Positions 22,581 through 35,110 of a stretch of 64,000 bases of DNA are shown piece by piece. This DNA comes from Brachionus plicatilis (Eukaryota; Rotifera; Eurotatoria; Ploima; Brachionidae), in NCBI GenBank assembly GCA_010279815.1, contig QEOQ01000626.1, positions 251,188-315,187 on the forward strand, given 5' to 3'. The notes beneath the pieces were generated by a model. It did not search any database, was not told where the DNA came from, and saw only the letters and a list, made by a program, of their open reading frames with translations. Within the stretch, counting starts at the first letter, position 1, and each line of letters begins with the position of its first letter. Made by a program: the position numbers and the translations under genes.

Positions 22581-24327
22581 CCTGTTTTTAGCTTGTTTTG
22601 TTGTTCATGTACAGATGACTTTTATTCCTCTTAAAATTTAGCTTGATCTAAAATTTTGTTTATTGTAACATATTTTTTGCATTTTATCATTCGATTCAGG
22701 AAATAAATTCTAATTAAATAAATTCATTTTTATTGCTGGTAAAAATTAATTAAAGTTTTAATTCAAAAATAATTTCAAAAAGTTAAAAATAAAATTCAAA
22801 AATCTTATCTATTCATGATAATTAAACTTTGAGTAGCGAAATAACCAATTTTTTGAAAGGGAAGAGTTTTTTTTACTTTTTAGTTAAAACAATCTAGAAA
22901 CAGATAAAAAAAAGAGAGTGTAGTGCCAAAGGGTTACATTTTAGGTTCAATTCTATTTATTTACATCTAAGGTTATAGAAAATTTATATGAACATTCTCG
23001 GATGATGCTAAGTTGATGTTTTTTTTTAAAAAGTCTATCTAAATTATAATTTTACTTTTAATGGCAAAATTAAGTCTTAGGAGAAAAAAATTTAGTTAAT
23101 TTTAGTTCATTACTTTAAAAAAAAATTCGAATTTATTGGAATAAAAAATCATTTTGTTTTTAGTGTTATTTTTTAATAATTAAAAAAATGTTTAATTATT
23201 AACTTTAGTTGTACAATTGAAAAAAAAAATCTATTGATTTTGTAATATTTAACATTAATTCATGCAGAAAAGTCAAATATTAAAAAAAATAAAAATTTTG
23301 TTTTATTTTTTAGTTTATTTTTAAGTAACAAGACCACGTTAATTTTGTTAAAATTTACGGAAATTATCGTTTATTCACGAAAAATTGTGATAAGATAAAA
23401 CGTTTTCTTAGGTAAAGATAGTTTTTTAAAATTGGTATCGGTAATTTTACTTAAATATACCAATAATTCAATAAATCTAAAAGGACCAAAAAGACTCCAA
23501 TTTTGCTTTTATTTTTTTAATTTGTCAGGATTTTCTAGAATTGACTGTTCTTAAATTTTGTTAATGAAGTAGTAAAAAAAGAAGTAAAAGAAAAAATAAA
23601 AATTATTAAATACAAATTAATAGAATTTTTCGAAAAATCGCTTAAAACTTTTTAATGCTAGTGAAAGATAATCATCAAAAAAAAGGAGACATAAAATCAC
23701 CCAATATTATATGAAATACATGTTCAATTTCAAGGTTAATCAGCAGGCTAGCGCCCATATCTAAAAAGACTGATTAACGCTTCATTTATTAAAATTCATT
23801 ACAAAATATAGATAATATATAAAATTTTTAATATTAAAATATTTAATTTATTTTTTTTACTTTTTTTTAATTACATAATTATTTGAAAAAATTTAACAAA
23901 AAATTATTCAAGTTAAATAATTCAAATTTTGAAACAAACTCTAAAAAAATTAAGTTAATGTTATTGAAAATTGAAAGTTTTTATGTCGAAAATTTTAACA
24001 TAGATTTCTTGATGACAAAGCAATTCATATTTCTTGAATAAAAATATCCGAATGTTTTTTCTCCTCTTTTCGATTTAGCCATCGGTTCAATCAAGCTGTT
24101 TCTTAAAATTTTATTTCAAATTTCTTTATTAATTTTTATTTAGTTTTTCTTTTAAATTAGAGGGTGGGTTATTAGTAAAAAGAAATTTATTCGAAAAAGT
24201 ATAATCATTCTTTCAAATATTTTATGCTGGAAAGAAAAAAGGTCGTTTCTAAAAAATTCTATATTTCATTAAAGTTATTTGATTCAAATTTTAAATTTAA
24301 GAGTTTTGTGATAGATAAATATTAGCT
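22581..24327. other. AT-rich intergenic DNA
   Basis: No gene, RNA or clear repeat recognised apart from the probable NPAT poly(A) signal near its start. Confidence 0.5.
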
Positions 24328-24630
24328 CTAAGCTAATTTCAAAATTGCTTCCTTTGAAAAATAACAAAAAAGAGAAGAGAAATAACCAAAATAAGGGAGA
24401 ATAAAGGTCTTAAAAAATTGGACTTTTACAGAGGTTGCAAGATAGCAAATTCTTTTGATAGAAAATAGTTTCCTATTTACTTTTATTGATAAATTACATG
24501 CAAGTTTTGTAAAATTAAGATTTTGATCAATTATAAAACGTATTAAACACATTTCCTTAACAACAAGGATTTCTTCTCCACTTATTTTGATTTTTTCAGG
24601 GACCAAAAATTTCTTATTTTCAAAAATCAT
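24328..24630 (-). pseudogene. LINE reverse transcriptase thumb-region relic
   Basis: A 100-codon minus-strand frame with the sequence typical of the region just after the catalytic core in CR1/Jockey-like LINEs: KIKISGEEILVVKEMCLIRF, IIDQNLNFTKLA, KLFSIKRICYLATSVKVQFF and KTFILPYFGYFSSLF. Both the catalytic palm and the C-terminal tail are missing, so it is a short dead fragment. It differs from the relic at 618-1530, suggesting another LINE lineage. Confidence 0.75.
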
Positions 24631-25653
24631 ACAATAAGTCTAAGACCAATTGATATCTATTTTATTAAAATTTTACCATTCATTTGGATTTTTTGCTGTA
24701 AATTTAAACACATCAAAACTGTTTTAAAATCTTTATCAGAGATACTCAATAATCATGTATCATAAAAATTTTAAAAATGAATGCCAAATCATTCACAAAT
24801 TCCTTCCAAACATGTTTCCTTTAAATATCTTTATTTTAGATTATCTAAATTCCGATTATGAAAATGTTTAAATTGACAAAATGTACCAATAAATACCAAC
24901 TCCTATTTATTTTTCTTTAAATAAATTTGAAACATCGCACTTTTTTCTTGCTTTTTCAAAAAAGTATGAAAATTTTCATTATAAGACGAAAAATACACCA
25001 TTTGGAATTTTATTTAAATTAGCATTTGTTCGATGCATTTTGAAACTAGAAATCAACAGACAACCTTTAAAACATAATAAACTATTGATAATAAAAATAA
25101 GTCTACTGATTAAAAATTCATAAAATTATTAGATTATCGGATTTATGTTTCTAAGTGCCTCAAAAAAAATGTTCTAATTTAGCTTTAATTCCAACTTGGG
25201 AACAACAGAATTTGCATTTGAAACTATTCAAGGTAATTTTATTTTTTCTACTAAATTTTTAAGAAGTTTCATTTTTTTAAATATTCTTAAAAAAATATAG
25301 AAATATAAAAATATATTTTTTTATAAATACTTAATGGGAAAATACGCAATTTTTTATCACTAAACTAATGATTGAATTTTCACAGTTTTTTTCTAACTAA
25401 AATAGAACTCGATTTTCATTAATGAGAATATTAATTATTTAAGTGGGTAGATTAAAGTTCGCTTGGCGCAAAAACTTTGATTTTTTTAATCACCATTTTA
25501 AAAACATAAATTTACTTATTTTAAAGATTTAGCAATTGAAAAATCATTTTATTTTTTTATCTTTTTATTAAGTGATAAAACTTAATTCAACTATCAACTA
25601 ACAAAAGCAAAATTTAAATATTTTTTTACTAAAATAAATTAGAGTTAAAGCAT
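24631..25653. other. AT-rich intergenic DNA, no gene seen
   Basis: Nothing coding or repetitive recognised between the LINE relic and the MFSD10 3' end. Confidence 0.5.
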
Positions 25654-27356
25654 TCAATCAGATTTTTTAGCCGCTTGGCTCAATCTTGAATTTGTGCGGA
25701 TTAAAATGGACAAGGGAATTAAGAAGGCAATTGAGCCCACAATGTAGGCAAACGAAGCACCAAAAGTCCAATAAACTTAAAAAATAATTTTATTTTTGAT
25801 TAAAAAATCTGAAAAATCAAAGTTACTCATGGAAGTAAAAGTTGGTCCAAGGGCTCTAGCCAGAGCGCCCAGTGATCTAAATATTCCCGTGATTGTTCCC
25901 TTTTCGTCATCATTCCCGTAAATAGAACTAATTGTAGTAAAGCAAGGAATAACAACTGCTGAGGCATAGGTATAAAATGTCAGGCCAACATAGAGTACCA
26001 TTTGATTAGAAGCTAGGGCTACAAGAATGAATGAGGGTATCAAAATCATTATGGCTTTGATTGACGCCGATAAATGTCTTCCTGGCTTGATGCGTCTCAC
26101 GTAACCTCCCTGAATTAGTGTCATCAAAATGCCAATAAACAAAAACATTTTGCCCTGTTGGACACTAGAAATTCAAATTTTAAAAACTAGTTATCTAAGT
26201 GAGAATTAATACCTGTTGTAACTAAAGCGGTGATGTACCAGAAACGTGAGGGTAAACTCTAGCCCTGAGTATATGAACAGATAGAGAAAATTTGAAAATC
26301 CAATATTTTTCAGATCATTTAAATCTTGTTCATTCAATGACTTAATTGGTGAGAAGTTAAATAAAGATATCGGATTTATGAATTGTACAGATTGATAAAA
26401 AATGTTTTTTATCGATTTTGACTTAAATTAAAGTTTATTTAAAATAAATAAAAAAAAATTTTTTATTTTTTGTTAATTTACTCTTTTTTCAGCTGGTAGA
26501 GACTCTTTGTAGAACAAGGTGACAAAAATAATGTTAATGATGGTGAGGCCAATTGCCAAATAGGACGGATAAGTGTAGATTGAGGCGGTGGCGGACAATT
26601 TTGAAGAGAATATTGCGCCAAAAGTGGGACCAATAATGAATCCAAGGGAAAAAGCAATTCCGACCAAGGCCTTGAACAAAAATTTAACTCAAAATCATTC
26701 AACCAATTTAATTTGGTTATCATCAACCATGAATGCTATCTAAATTTAAATCTAGTTAATTTAAAGTTACACTAACCATGGCTTGGGAGCGATTTTCTTT
26801 TTTGGTCAGATCAGTCATAATGGCAATAATGATGGACACATTGGCCTTTGAGATTCCGCCAACTATTCTGCTGAGCAAAAAAATGACAAAGTACCCCGAA
26901 ACCGACCACAAAATGTAAGAAATAAGGGTTCCAGTCTAGTTTATTTTATTGAGCTTTATTTAAACAAGTTTACCAAAGATTACCATGGCTAGGAGAAGTA
27001 CGGGCTTTCTGCCGTAAAGATCGGACGCAGCACCGATCAGGGTCGATGAAACAAACTGAAGGAATGAGAACAAAGAGCCGATTAGACCACCGAAGAGCAC
27101 CGAGTTGAGGCTCCGGTCTGTCGAAGCGGCAATCAATTTTCTGTACTCATCAACACTATTTTCCAGAAAATTATAAGTCAAATCCTTGAAAAAAACTCAA
27201 GTGTTAGATAAGAAGTTTTTTGTTTTTGGCAGAGAGTTTGTTTACGTCTTTTTTAGATGCATAGAAATCAAAAATCTTGGGAAACAAAGGTAGTATGAGA
27301 GTAAATGCAAACAAGTCGAGAAAAAGAGATACAAAAGCTACGTATTTTTGTTCCAT
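25654..27356 (-). CDS. MFSD10: Major facilitator MFSD10 (TETRAN-like)
   Basis: A 12-TM major facilitator related to bacterial tetracycline exporters; the human orthologue is an organic-anion transporter. Seven exons on the minus strand: 27356-27246, 27184-26984, 26935-26777, 26670-26482, 26421-26213, 26164-25827, 25775-25654. They splice without a frame break into 442 residues (human about 455). Family blocks in order: FVSLFLDLFAFTLILPLFP (TM1), SLNSVLFGGLIGSLFSFLQF, the MFS signature SDLYGRKPVLLL, LSRIVGGISKANVS, GIAFSLGFIIGPTFGA, SGLEFTLTFLVHHRFSY, GKMFLFIGILMTLIQGGYVR and FRSLGALARALGP. No odd residues or truncation seen. Confidence 0.93.
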
Positions 27357-29300
27357 TTATTCTATCTATAAAAAAAGTCTGAGAGTTACATCAAGTTTTT
27401 TTTTTTTTTTGATTTTTTTTTGACAACGAAGACAACAAAAACAAGTTTGTACGTGATATTTAAGAAAATTTAAAGAATATGTTTATTGTGTATTGTGAGA
27501 CTTGGTAAAGCAAAATTATGCATCCTTTATTATGATTGAAATTAAGTTTTCTTAATATATAAATTTCGATTCAACTGAAGCAAAAATTAAATGCTTTTGA
27601 AGCTTTTTAAATGAGACGAGAATTTGAAGTTTTTTTTTTTTTTAGATTTTTTTGAAATTTTATAAACAATATTCTATTTTTAAAAATGCTGTTAGGCAAA
27701 AGCAGTCTTGTGTTTAATTGTGTTTATTTAGATATTTTAAAATAAAAGCTTAATTGGATTTTTTGAATCTATAAATTTGAATGAACGCTCATTTTACTTT
27801 CTCAAGCTTGATTTAAATTTTAAGCTGACAATTTTTGCTGCCAAAGTATTCGAAGGCTTTAATGACAGGCGTCTTTTTTACGAATTAAAAAAAATATCTT
27901 CAGGTAGGTGTACGAGGACATTTTGCCAACTAGAATAAAATATTTATTTTTCAATAAAGTCTAATTAAAATTTTGTATCATGTTTTTTTATTGAAATATT
28001 TGAGTTCATTTTTTTCCAAAAAAATAAACTCTTGTCACATTTGGACTTGGATAGATTAGAAAATAAAATTTGGCACAATGGAACGATTTTTTTCTTCAAG
28101 ATATTTTAATTAAAAGAATGAATTTTTTCATCTGATATTTAAGTGGAGCAATTAGCGATTATTTCCTAATTAGAGTCCCGACTGCTAATTCGGTATTTTG
28201 CATGCCGCCTTCAATTTTGGAAGTTTTTTTTTGTTGCCTCAAATTTTGTCATTTAGAATATTTATTTTTTCGACAGTGATAAAATTTTTTAATTTATTTA
28301 TTCTTTGAAGTTCTTATTACAAGATTAACAAAAAAAAATTTTTTTTTGCTTCAAATTTTGTCATATAGAATATTTATTTTTTCGACAGTGATAAAATTTT
28401 TTAATTAATTTATTCTTTGAAGTTCTTGTTATTATATTTTTCAGCTAATAATAAAAATTTAGTTTGAACTCAATTACTAATTCAAGTTTAAAGTAAAATT
28501 AAATTTCAGAAATAATCACTGTTATCGAGGTTTTTTTTTACAGCTTAATGAGACCTAGATGGGCTCACATGTTCGAGACTACCTGGCGTATACAGAAATA
28601 AATTCTTACTCTAGCCGAGATTGGCATTTAGAACTGTAATTGCGTCAATCTAGCTGAATAAATTTGTTGAGTAAATATTTAAAATTCTACGTCATCAGAA
28701 TAATTTTTTTTATTATTAAAGAAAAAAAATTTAATTTCATTTCTTATTTGAAAAGCTCAAATCCGTACCAAAGCTAGGCTATTTGCCAGTGGCATTTTTT
28801 TGTTTCAAGTGCATTTTTTCCAAGAAATTCACCTTTGGAACATGTGTGTTCTGCTTCTAGATTTGATCTCGGCACCTAGATATGTTTAGCAATGCTGTAG
28901 AAAATCAATAAAACTAATAGATCTGATTTCAATAGATAGAATTTCAAGTTGGAAAATAAATTATGATAAGAAAAGAAAATCTTGGCATTGGCGCCGATTG
29001 CTGCATCAATTTTGTTCAGATAAATCAATTAATTGAATTCAAAATGTGCTTAGGTGTTCAAAATTTTAAACAAAAAATAAAAAAAGAATAATTTTTCTCG
29101 CTGATTACATAGTTACATGTAAATAATTAAATTAGTTATTATTGTGCAAAAAAACAACTCTAGTGCTCTGAGCAAATTTCTAGATGTTGAAAAAATCCAG
29201 CATTCTCTCGCTTTAAAAAAGCATTTCTTTTTGGCAAAAAAAAAAAAAAATATTTTTAATAAAATTTTACCTTTTAATTTAGAAAATTAATTTAAAATCA
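27357..29300. other. Divergent spacer between MFSD10 and MRAS
   Basis: About 1.9 kb that must contain both divergent 5' regions. It holds a 112-bp tandem duplication (28239-28432). No specific promoter element is supported. Confidence 0.5.
28239..28432. repeat. Two-copy 112-bp tandem duplication
   Basis: TCAAATTTTGTCAT...TTCGACAGTGATAAAA...GAAGTTCTT recurs with an offset of 112 bases (28239 and 28351) with only a few differences, so the duplication is fairly recent. Confidence 0.85.
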
Positions 29301-29997
29301 ATGGCTCATCCTCCCAATAACGACAACCTTCAGACCTATAAGATAGTGGTGGTGGGCGATGGTGGTGGTAAGTTCAGGAATTTGCAGCTTTTTTCTTGTT
29401 TCTTTTGGTTCTAAATATTTGTTTCAAGTTGGCAAGTCCGCGCTGACCATTCAGTTCTTCCAGAAAATGTTTGTCGAAGACTATGACCCGACCATCGAGG
29501 ACTCGTATATTCAGCACACGGAAATCGATGATCAATGGTGCATATTGGACGTGCTGGACACTGCTGGTCAAGAGGAGTTTTCGGCAATGCGCGAGCAGTA
29601 CATGCGCAAAGGTGACGCTTTTTTGCTAGTGTACTCGGTGACTGACAGGGCCAGTTTCATGAACATTCGTCACTTTCACACGCTGATACTGCGCGTCAAA
29701 GACAAGGACTCGTATCCCATGATACTGGTTGCCAACAAGGTGGACTTGGTTCATCTGAGACAAGTGTCGCAGGAGCAAGGACAGGAATTGGCCAATTTTC
29801 TCAAAATACCGTACATCGAGACCAGTGCCAAGAACCCTCCGATCAATGTGGATCGAGCTTTTCACGAAGTTGTGCGAATAATTCGCAACCAGCCCCAGAA
29901 TAAAGAGAAACAAAGTGTCAAAAAGTCGGCCAAGAAAACCGATAAGCAAAAAGATAAGTCAATACGAAAAAGCTTAAAGAAATGCAATCTAATGTAA
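29301..29997 (+). CDS. MRAS: M-Ras small GTPase
   Basis: Ras-family GTPase; M-Ras binds SHOC2-PP1C and RAF in MAPK signalling. Exon 1 29301-29367 and exon 2 29429-29997 splice within the P-loop, giving 211 residues. Visible motifs: P-loop VVVGDGGVGKSALT, switch [10 protein letters not shown], switch [20 protein letters not shown]4 NKVDL, G5 ETSAK. The [15 protein letters not shown] lead-in, [19 protein letters not shown] and [20 protein letters not shown] favour M-Ras over R-Ras or Ras. A Lys-rich tail precedes CNLM, a CaaX box whose Met suggests farnesylation. The coding exon is richer in G+C than its surroundings. Reading through the intron gives a spurious alternative start. Confidence 0.93.
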
Positions 29998-30093
29998 AGT
30001 CAGTCTTATGGGCTCATACTAAATTTTAGTTCTTTTTTTTTAATTTTTTTAAAATGGGACTTGTCGATGTAAATACAAAACTGTACTAATTTA
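29998..30093. other. MRAS 3' flank up to gap
   Basis: Short AT-rich 3' flank of MRAS that runs into the assembly gap. Confidence 0.5.
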
Positions 30094-30623
30094 NNNNNNN
30101 NNNNNNNNNNNNNNNNNNNNNNNNNNNNNNNNNNNNNNNNNNNNNNNNNNNNNNNNNNNNNNNNNNNNNNNNNNNNNNNNNNNNNNNNNNNNNNNNNNNN
30201 NNNNNNNNNNNNNNNNNNNNNNNNNNNNNNNNNNNNNNNNNNNNNNNNNNNNNNNNNNNNNNNNNNNNNNNNNNNNNNNNNNNNNNNNNNNNNNNNNNNN
30301 NNNNNNNNNNNNNNNNNNNNNNNNNNNNNNNNNNNNNNNNNNNNNNNNNNNNNNNNNNNNNNNNNNNNNNNNNNNNNNNNNNNNNNNNNNNNNNNNNNNN
30401 NNNNNNNNNNNNNNNNNNNNNNNNNNNNNNNNNNNNNNNNNNNNNNNNNNNNNNNNNNNNNNNNNNNNNNNNNNNNNNNNNNNNNNNNNNNNNNNNNNNN
30501 NNNNNNNNNNNNNNNNNNNNNNNNNNNNNNNNNNNNNNNNNNNNNNNNNNNNNNNNNNNNNNNNNNNNNNNNNNNNNNNNNNNNNNNNNNNNNNNNNNNN
30601 NNNNNNNNNNNNNNNNNNNNNNN
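30094..30623. other. Assembly gap (530 N)
   Basis: Unknown bases. Any open frame drawn across it is meaningless. Confidence 0.99.
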
Positions 30624-31851
30624 AAAAAAAATCAAAAAAAAAATTTAAATAATAATAAAAATTGGAAAAAATTAAAGAAAAAATCTGTTTGTTTAAAGAA
30701 TAATCACTAAATTCAATTTATTCTTAACAAATTTGTAATGCGCATGATCTCTTGATGAAATACGGAAATTTTTTGATTTCCACTTGAAAGCTCGGGGGAG
30801 GAATGAATAAAATTTTTGTAAATAAAATATAAAAAATTTTTCTTCGGTGTTTATTAGATTTTTATTTTAGATATCAAAAATTTATTTTTCAAATAATCAA
30901 GTTTTTTCTCTACATTTATTTTGAAAATGGCAGAGTAGGCTCCAGTCTTACTTGGCTCGGAAAAGCTTATGATTGTAAATTTGATGTTTATTGATAAGAG
31001 TAAATGTTAAATCGAAAAAACTACATAATCAAAAAATTTTGATAAAATTTTGAAATGTTATCTAATCAAGTGGTATAAATTTTAAATCCAATACAGGTAT
31101 TAAGACAGTGTAAAATTATGGGCCTTGGTGTTTGAGATTTTTTTTTATAAAAAAAATCGAATCCTATTTCTAATGATTGAAGAAAGCATTAAATTAAAAT
31201 TTTATTTTTTAGATTGTTGTTCGAAAATTTGAGAGATAACTAAAAACAAATAATTGATATAAAATTTTCACAATTAGATATTTTCTAACAAAAATTGAAT
31301 ACATTTTTCACATTAGAAAAAAAAATGTATGCCATTTTAAATTTAATATTTGTAAATAAATGAATGTTTTGTTTTTCAAATGATTACAAAAAAAAGAGAA
31401 ATCGATACTTTTTCATAATCGAGATGAAAGCAATCAAAAATAATTAAAATTTCTCAAGATTTTTTTTTCTTGATATTCACCATTAATTTATCCAAAAAAA
31501 AAAAAAGCATTTTTTTTCTAACTTTATCAAATTTGAACTTAATTTAAAATTAATCCATAAATAAATAGATAATTGGAAATTATTTATCCTAACTTTTGCT
31601 AAATTTAAATCAAGCCAAAATTAAAAGTTTGAAAAAACAAGGCATGGTCACGACCATTTGGCATGTGAAGAGCTCTTGATTTTTATCTCTGTTAATCAAA
31701 ACTAAAAGCTCTACACGTCAAAATAATCTTAACCAAAGGTATGAAAAATCTTTCGATCATATGCATTAGAAAAAAAATTTTGATCAAAGTTAAAAATTAT
31801 ATTTAAACAAAAAAAAATTCAATTTATTTGAGAAATGTTTTATTAATTAAA
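30624..31851. other. AT-rich intergenic DNA
   Basis: No gene recognised. A small palindrome TGGTCACGACCA at about 31645 lies some 200 bases upstream of the next start codon. Confidence 0.5.
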
Positions 31852-33399
31852 ATGGCACAAAGCACCAAAAAACGCAACTCAGAGCCGGCTCCAAAGGGAA
31901 CCCACATAGAAAATTCGAACCGTCGGTCCACATTCAAATGTATGGTAATTGTCTCATTTGCCATCCTATTGCCTTCTATAATCATCGGAGTTTTTTTCTA
32001 TAACATAAATAACTTACAGCGTTTGGAGCCTGTAAAGTACAATGAAGTGATACCAGGAACCAATGCATACAAATGGCACTATTTTGAAAATTTCTTTGAG
32101 AACAAAACCATTGACCTATTCCGAGAACTGGCTCTGAATGGCGAGTCTTTGACCACAATAGTTGATGACAGGAATATAGAGAGTGCCGGTGAAGCAGTCG
32201 CTGTGGGTCATGTAGACTGCAGACACCCATTTATGACCCTGAATTTAAACCGGACCATTTGTCACTTTTCCAACCGGCTTGACGTCGGCATGCACTTTGT
32301 CAAAACAGGAGGTTTCAATGGACACATAGAATACTTTGAGCACATGGTGGCCAGAATAATTCCATTTAGACGCAGATTAGTGCAAAAAAATTACAACTCA
32401 TTGATTAACTTAAAAACTTTGGTCGAATTCAACTCGGTTGAATTTATGGACCAGGTAAAAGAAATTTGTGCCGATTGCTATTTGTTCAAAAAAGATCCTT
32501 CTGGTCACCAAAAAAGCTCAATAATCAATGAAATGTTCCAGTTGGATTTGTTGCTGATGCTGCCTGGTCAAGAGTTGCCAATGCATCTGAATGTGCCTTA
32601 CTTTTGGGGCGCTGATCGAACCACATTGCCGCAATGGCTCTTGGTCATAATGAAAAAATCGAAGCTGTTCGATCATTTGTTCATTCCTCAGGTTCAGGGC
32701 TTCAGTTGGTTGGACTTGGAAGAGTATGTCTCGGCCAAATCAACCGAAGAATATGTGGACATAAATGGTGAGGGTGGTGACTTTTATTTTTATCCATACA
32801 AGGAACAATTAAAAAAGAATCCAGTGACAAAAAGAGAAGAGAAGTACAGAGATTATGTGAATAAATATGTTATTTTAAAACAAGTGCCCAATTCGGCCAT
32901 TGTACTAGACGGTGCTCAAGTTATCCATGGAGTGGACAGGTACAGACATTATGATATACCACCTTTGTTCTCCCATAACCATCACTACAAAATTCGCTTC
33001 AATAAAGAAACCGGTATGTGGATTTTGTATGATTTTCAAGAGAATCAACTTAGAAGCTACTATAAAAATGATGTCAAGCTAATGGTTGTTTGGAACATGC
33101 ATTGTTTTGCCAATGAAGAGGAAAAGAAAAAGTTTCACTCTCAAAATGAAACAGTTTCGCTTGACTATGTGATGAATGTTTTTAAAGAGGACTTGAAAAA
33201 AAAAGACAGACTACCGAGTGATGACATTGAGCCTTTGGATCTGTGGACTATTGTGATAAAGGAATATTTGACCTATCCGGTTAATACTCATCAACAGAGC
33301 TCGACTTTTTTTGGAATTAATTATTGTTTGTTGCCAAATATTGTTCCGAAATGGATTGGTGAAAATATTTTACAACCTTTTTTGGAAGGAAGGTGCTAA
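31852..33399 (+). CDS. Type II membrane protein of a conserved uncharacterised family, possibly 2OG-Fe(II)-oxygenase-like
   Basis: A single-exon gene of 515 residues starting at the ATG at 31852; the frame is open a few codons further upstream but with no ATG. A basic cytosolic head (about 28 residues) precedes one transmembrane segment (about 29-50, CMVIVSFAILLPSIIIGVFF), then a large lumenal or extracellular domain, which suggests a Golgi or plasma-membrane enzyme. Notable blocks are LLLMLPGQELPMHLNVPYFW, GADRTTLPQWLLVIMKKS, GEGGDFYFYPYKEQ, IVLDGAQVIHGVDRYR and HHYKIRF. The order of an MHLN..GAD histidine/aspartate pair, a late HGVD and a following KIRF is compatible with a double-stranded beta-helix Fe(II)/2OG fold, but that is inference. 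Proteins with PGQE(I/L)PMHL and WGADR blocks occur in other eukaryotes; I know no assigned function. Confidence 0.65.
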   Translation: MAQSTKKRNSEPAPKGTHIENSNRRSTFKCMVIVSFAILLPSIIIGVFFYNINNLQRLEPVKYNEVIPGTNAYKWHYFENFFENKTIDLFRELALNGESLTTIVDDRNIESAGEAVAVGHVDCRHPFMTLNLNRTICHFSNRLDVGMHFVKTGGFNGHIEYFEHMVARIIPFRRRLVQKNYNSLINLKTLVEFNSVEFMDQVKEICADCYLFKKDPSGHQKSSIINEMFQLDLLLMLPGQELPMHLNVPYFWGADRTTLPQWLLVIMKKSKLFDHLFIPQVQGFSWLDLEEYVSAKSTEEYVDINGEGGDFYFYPYKEQLKKNPVTKREEKYRDYVNKYVILKQVPNSAIVLDGAQVIHGVDRYRHYDIPPLFSHNHHYKIRFNKETGMWILYDFQENQLRSYYKNDVKLMVVWNMHCFANEEEKKKFHSQNETVSLDYVMNVFKEDLKKKDRLPSDDIEPLDLWTIVIKEYLTYPVNTHQQSSTFFGINYCLLPNIVPKWIGENILQPFLEGRC

Positions 33400-34243
33400 T
33401 TTCTTCTTTTTTTTTACAAAAAAATTTTTAAATAAATTAATTTAAAAATAAAATTATTTTTTTATTTTATATTTTAGTTCAATTAAAATTTGAGGATTGC
33501 AAGGCTTCGATTGAGTGAATTTTTAGCTATCATGACTGATTTTAATTATTATTTTAATTTAATTATTAAAGAATCCAAATAAAAATTTAATTAAAATATG
33601 AATTTTAAAATAAAAGACACATATTATTTTAATTGCTTTTAAAAATTCTTTAATTTTTAGAATTAACTTACAATGGCGACAATTGTAATAAGTGATAAAC
33701 AAATTAATGGAACTCTAAATCATCTTATTTTTTCTTCAATTGAACTTTTATTCATGCGTTTTTTTTTCTTAATTATTTGGCCATATTTTTAATTATTTGT
33801 AAATCATGTCGAGTTGTAGTTCCTTCAGATTAAAATAAAAAAAGTAAATATCAAATATTTATTCAAAAAAAGGATACAAAAAATAAATGTTTTCAAGTTT
33901 TAAAAATTGGACAGTTTGGGAAAAAAAGAAGAAATCTTCAAGTTAAATAAAGATAAGAAAATTACACACAAAAGACCCTGAACATGAGGTTCTAGAAAAT
34001 AGATAATGTCAGTATTTAAAGTATTAAATGAGTGTAAAAAAAATTAATTGGGTTGACAAAGCAAAATCATGTTTTTTTTAAGTTTCTAAAATTTTGTTAG
34101 AAAAAAGTACTGTAATCTCTAAAAATAAAATCTCATTGAGCATTTAAAATTTTTTGATCATTATGAAATCAGAAATTTGATCAAAAATTGGGTAGTCATC
34201 AATTTAACTTTTTATCAATTAATAAAGTAATTAAAGATAGAAT
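33400..34243. other. AT-rich intergenic DNA, no gene seen
   Basis: Nothing recognised on either strand. Confidence 0.5.
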
Positions 34244-34489
34244 TCAAGATTGACAAAAGACCGAGCGCACATGTCCTTGTTTACTTAAAGAAGATATATG
34301 AAAGTATGTAATTGATATGGCTATCAGCATAAAAGAAGTAAAGCTTCCACTGAAAACAAAAACTGTGCTTAAACCGACATCAGCAAAGAAAGTATTTAAT
34401 ATAGAATAATTGTTATTATTTCTTATTGTCCAAAATTTGAAATTAATAGTGAAGTTTTTTAAAACTTTAAATAATTTTTTTAAACTCAT
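34244..34489 (-). CDS. Small one-TM open reading frame, uncertain
   Basis: An 81-codon frame with a true ATG. After a basic and Asn-rich head it has one hydrophobic helix (VGLSTVFVFSGSFTSFMLIA then ISITYF) and a short polar tail. Composition is more protein-like than other spurious frames here, but there is no recognised family. It could also be an exon of a larger gene because a GT lies in the tail (SLSK). Treat as hypothetical. Confidence 0.3.
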   Translation of the reverse strand: MSLKKLFKVLKNFTINFKFWTIRNNNNYSILNTFFADVGLSTVFVFSGSFTSFMLIAISITYFHISSLSKQGHVRSVFCQS

Positions 34490-34760
34490 TTTTAATTTTT
34501 CTATACAAATTTTTTGATTTCTTTTAGAATAAAATCAAATAATTATTTTTTCAGCATCCAAATAATTAAAATAAATTAAAAATAATCCCTATTTATTTAA
34601 TATCACAAATTAATAAATTTAATTTTTGTAATATTTATAAATTATTCGTAATAAATGGGAAGAGCGCCTTTAAAAAAGGCTAATTGAGTTTCTCTTCCCC
34701 ATTTGCTGATTCATTTTTCTCAACATCATGTCACCACATTTCAATGAACGGAATATTAAA

Positions 34761-34907
34761 ATTGGCAAGTTTTTTTTCTATTTTACATTTTTAGAAATAA
34801 TTGCGTAATTACATTTCAAATTTTAACATGATTAAGTATTGAGTTTAAATTAAACAACGTAATTTCAAAATTTCAAAAAAGTTAAATAGAAAAAAAAACT
34901 TGCCAAT
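34761..34907. repeat. Small foldback element
   Basis: ATTGGCAAGTTTTTTTTCTA at 34761 is mirrored by the reverse complement ending ACTTGCCAAT at 34907; weaker pairing continues inward. It is probably a short MITE; no target duplication could be fixed. Confidence 0.6.
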
Positions 34908-35110
34908 TCTTCCTTTCTAAAATATTTATCCAAAACTGAAGAACAAAGAAAACAAATACAAGTGTAATTCTTAAATTTGTATTTTTTAACTATAAAATAC
35001 ATAAATGTATATTTTCGTGGAAAATAGCAAATTTTTTACTTAAAATAATAACATTAGCTTTTTTGATTTAAATTTTAAAATCGAATTCTTAGATTTTTTT
35101 TACAAATGTA

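Noticed and set aside
30006..30635. Open frame across the N run
   Set aside because: Made almost wholly of unknown bases in the assembly gap.
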